A stretch of DNA of 64,000 bases, from NCBI GenBank assembly GCA_030549495.1, contig JAUIRK010000921.1:788501-852500 (forward strand), in the 5' to 3' direction. The DNA comes from Nectonema munidae (Eukaryota > Nematomorpha > Nectonematoida > Nectonematidae). Below are positions 62,900 to 64,000 of this stretch, piece by piece (position 1 is the first letter of the stretch; the number at the start of each line of letters is the position of its first letter). The position numbers and the translations under genes are program-made. The notes beneath the pieces were generated by a model, which worked only from the letters and a program-made list of their open reading frames with translations, was not told where the DNA came from and did not search any database.

Positions 62900-64000
62900 A
62901 TAGAGATATAATTGAATATATATTAATGCCGAGTTTTTTCTATGCATATCGTAATTTAGGCGTTCCGAAGGCCACATACGGCCCTCCAAAAAGGCCCACT
63001 GAGATAGGGTTATTAATCAACTCATTCATCGTTAGTTTAATATATTGATGCAAAAAAATTTAATTGACTGGAAAATTTTGAATAACTCAAATTATACGAT
63101 CATAATACCGTTCAAACTATTCTCACCAAAATGGTTTACTTTTTTCTTTCTCGTTATAATTTTCAGATTAGATCGTATTTTAAATTTTGAAAATGGAAAA
63201 GTTACTTTTAATTTATATTTATTATTTCAAGTGTATAATAAAGTTTTATAATTAGGAATATTTTTCCATGATTACATTCTTTACAAATGTTTAAATTTAC
63301 ATGAAGAAAAATAAATTGTTTTATTTATATGCTCTATGACTATTATATTATTTATCATAAATTTAACTTTAAAATTTTTTAAAATATAAACAAAAACATA
63401 GTGTTTGGTTGTTCTTTAAAACATTTTTCTTACCTAGTTTGAAAATTGCCCCTTTTACTCGTGGCTCATCAAAGATGTGTATTTTTAAAAGCTATCTCTG
63501 AAACGAAAAAGCTTGCCCCCTGTCATTCATTTAAGAGAAGACGATTTTTGAGATTGACTTTACCATTTTTCACTGAAAAAAGACTAACAATCTAACTAAT
63601 CGAATTAAATAACCAAAAGAAAATACTTTCTTATACCTAACTAATCATGGATCATTTGTAGAAGAGTCTGGCCACTAATTAAAAATGGGGTTTAAAAAAA
63701 ATACCCTACCCGTTGGTAATTAGGATAACAGCATTTTTAAGCAAGAGCCCATGAAAAAGAGTATGAAACAGAGATACATTAAATTTATGTCGGAGGTAGC
63801 AAGCTTGATCTATCTGTTTTGATTTTTGTTTTTTATTTTATTCAAATTTATATAAATAAATTATATTGCATTTAGTAATTATGAAACCTTTTTTGTTGAT
63901 ATTTTTGGCTGTGCATTTTTAGAAAAGATCACCAATAACCCCTTACAAATATCCAGGAAAGAGATAGCTAGTTAGTGAGGTTTTTTCCTTATAAGAATTT
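62900..64000. other. AT-rich region upstream of the last recognised how exon
   Basis: No 5' how exon (QUA1 start) or other gene could be recognised up to the window edge. Confidence 0.4.

Overview
This window looks like nuclear DNA from an AT-rich, repeat-rich metazoan, most likely an arthropod. It has spliced genes with multi-kilobase introns, tRNA-derived SINEs, several LINE types and many DNA transposon fossils, and no bacterial gene organisation. A crustacean such as a copepod would fit the composition and repeat load, but the species cannot be fixed from the sequence.

Two host genes are convincing, and they point towards each other. On the + strand (about 22.2-32.3 kb) is a Neuralized-type E3 ubiquitin ligase (neur). 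Five exons with matching splice phases encode NHR1, NHR2 and a C-terminal C3HC4 RING; any exon upstream of the NHR1 start was not found. On the - strand (about 62.4 down to 39.7 kb) is a STAR-family RNA-binding protein of the Held-out-wings/Quaking type (how). Four exons encode the end of QUA1, the KH domain and QUA2. They are followed by an Ala/Gln/Pro-rich tail exon and two further candidate 3' exons. All tail junctions are phase 1, which suggests alternative C-termini as known for quaking genes.

Most of the rest is transposon debris. 0-9 kb: a piggyBac transposase remnant, a LINE carrying endonuclease and reverse transcriptase, a second LINE ORF1 fragment, and a SINE with target-site duplications. 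9.17-13.45 kb: one recognisable piggyBac element bounded by TTAA and matching terminal repeats. 17.3-20.8 kb: a MULE remnant beside a hAT remnant. 33-36.9 kb, between the two genes: a decayed Ty3/Gypsy fossil and the 3' end of a second LINE lineage. 43.3-47.2 kb: an unclassified repeat protein, a GC-rich LTR-like block and a Penelope-like GIY-YIG fragment. 57.5-59.4 kb: two more piggyBac transposase fragments and a scrambled repeat cluster.

The most striking system-level signal is a set of short TTAA-flanked MITEs, best read as non-autonomous piggyBac-like elements, in two families (A about 125 bp, B about 137 bp). Both share the octamer TCGTCTGC/GCAGACGA, which also occurs in an unrelated-looking long-palindrome MITE at 55.6 kb. 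Three times a MITE has inserted into the TTAA of another MITE. Seven elements are packed into about 1 kb of a how intron.
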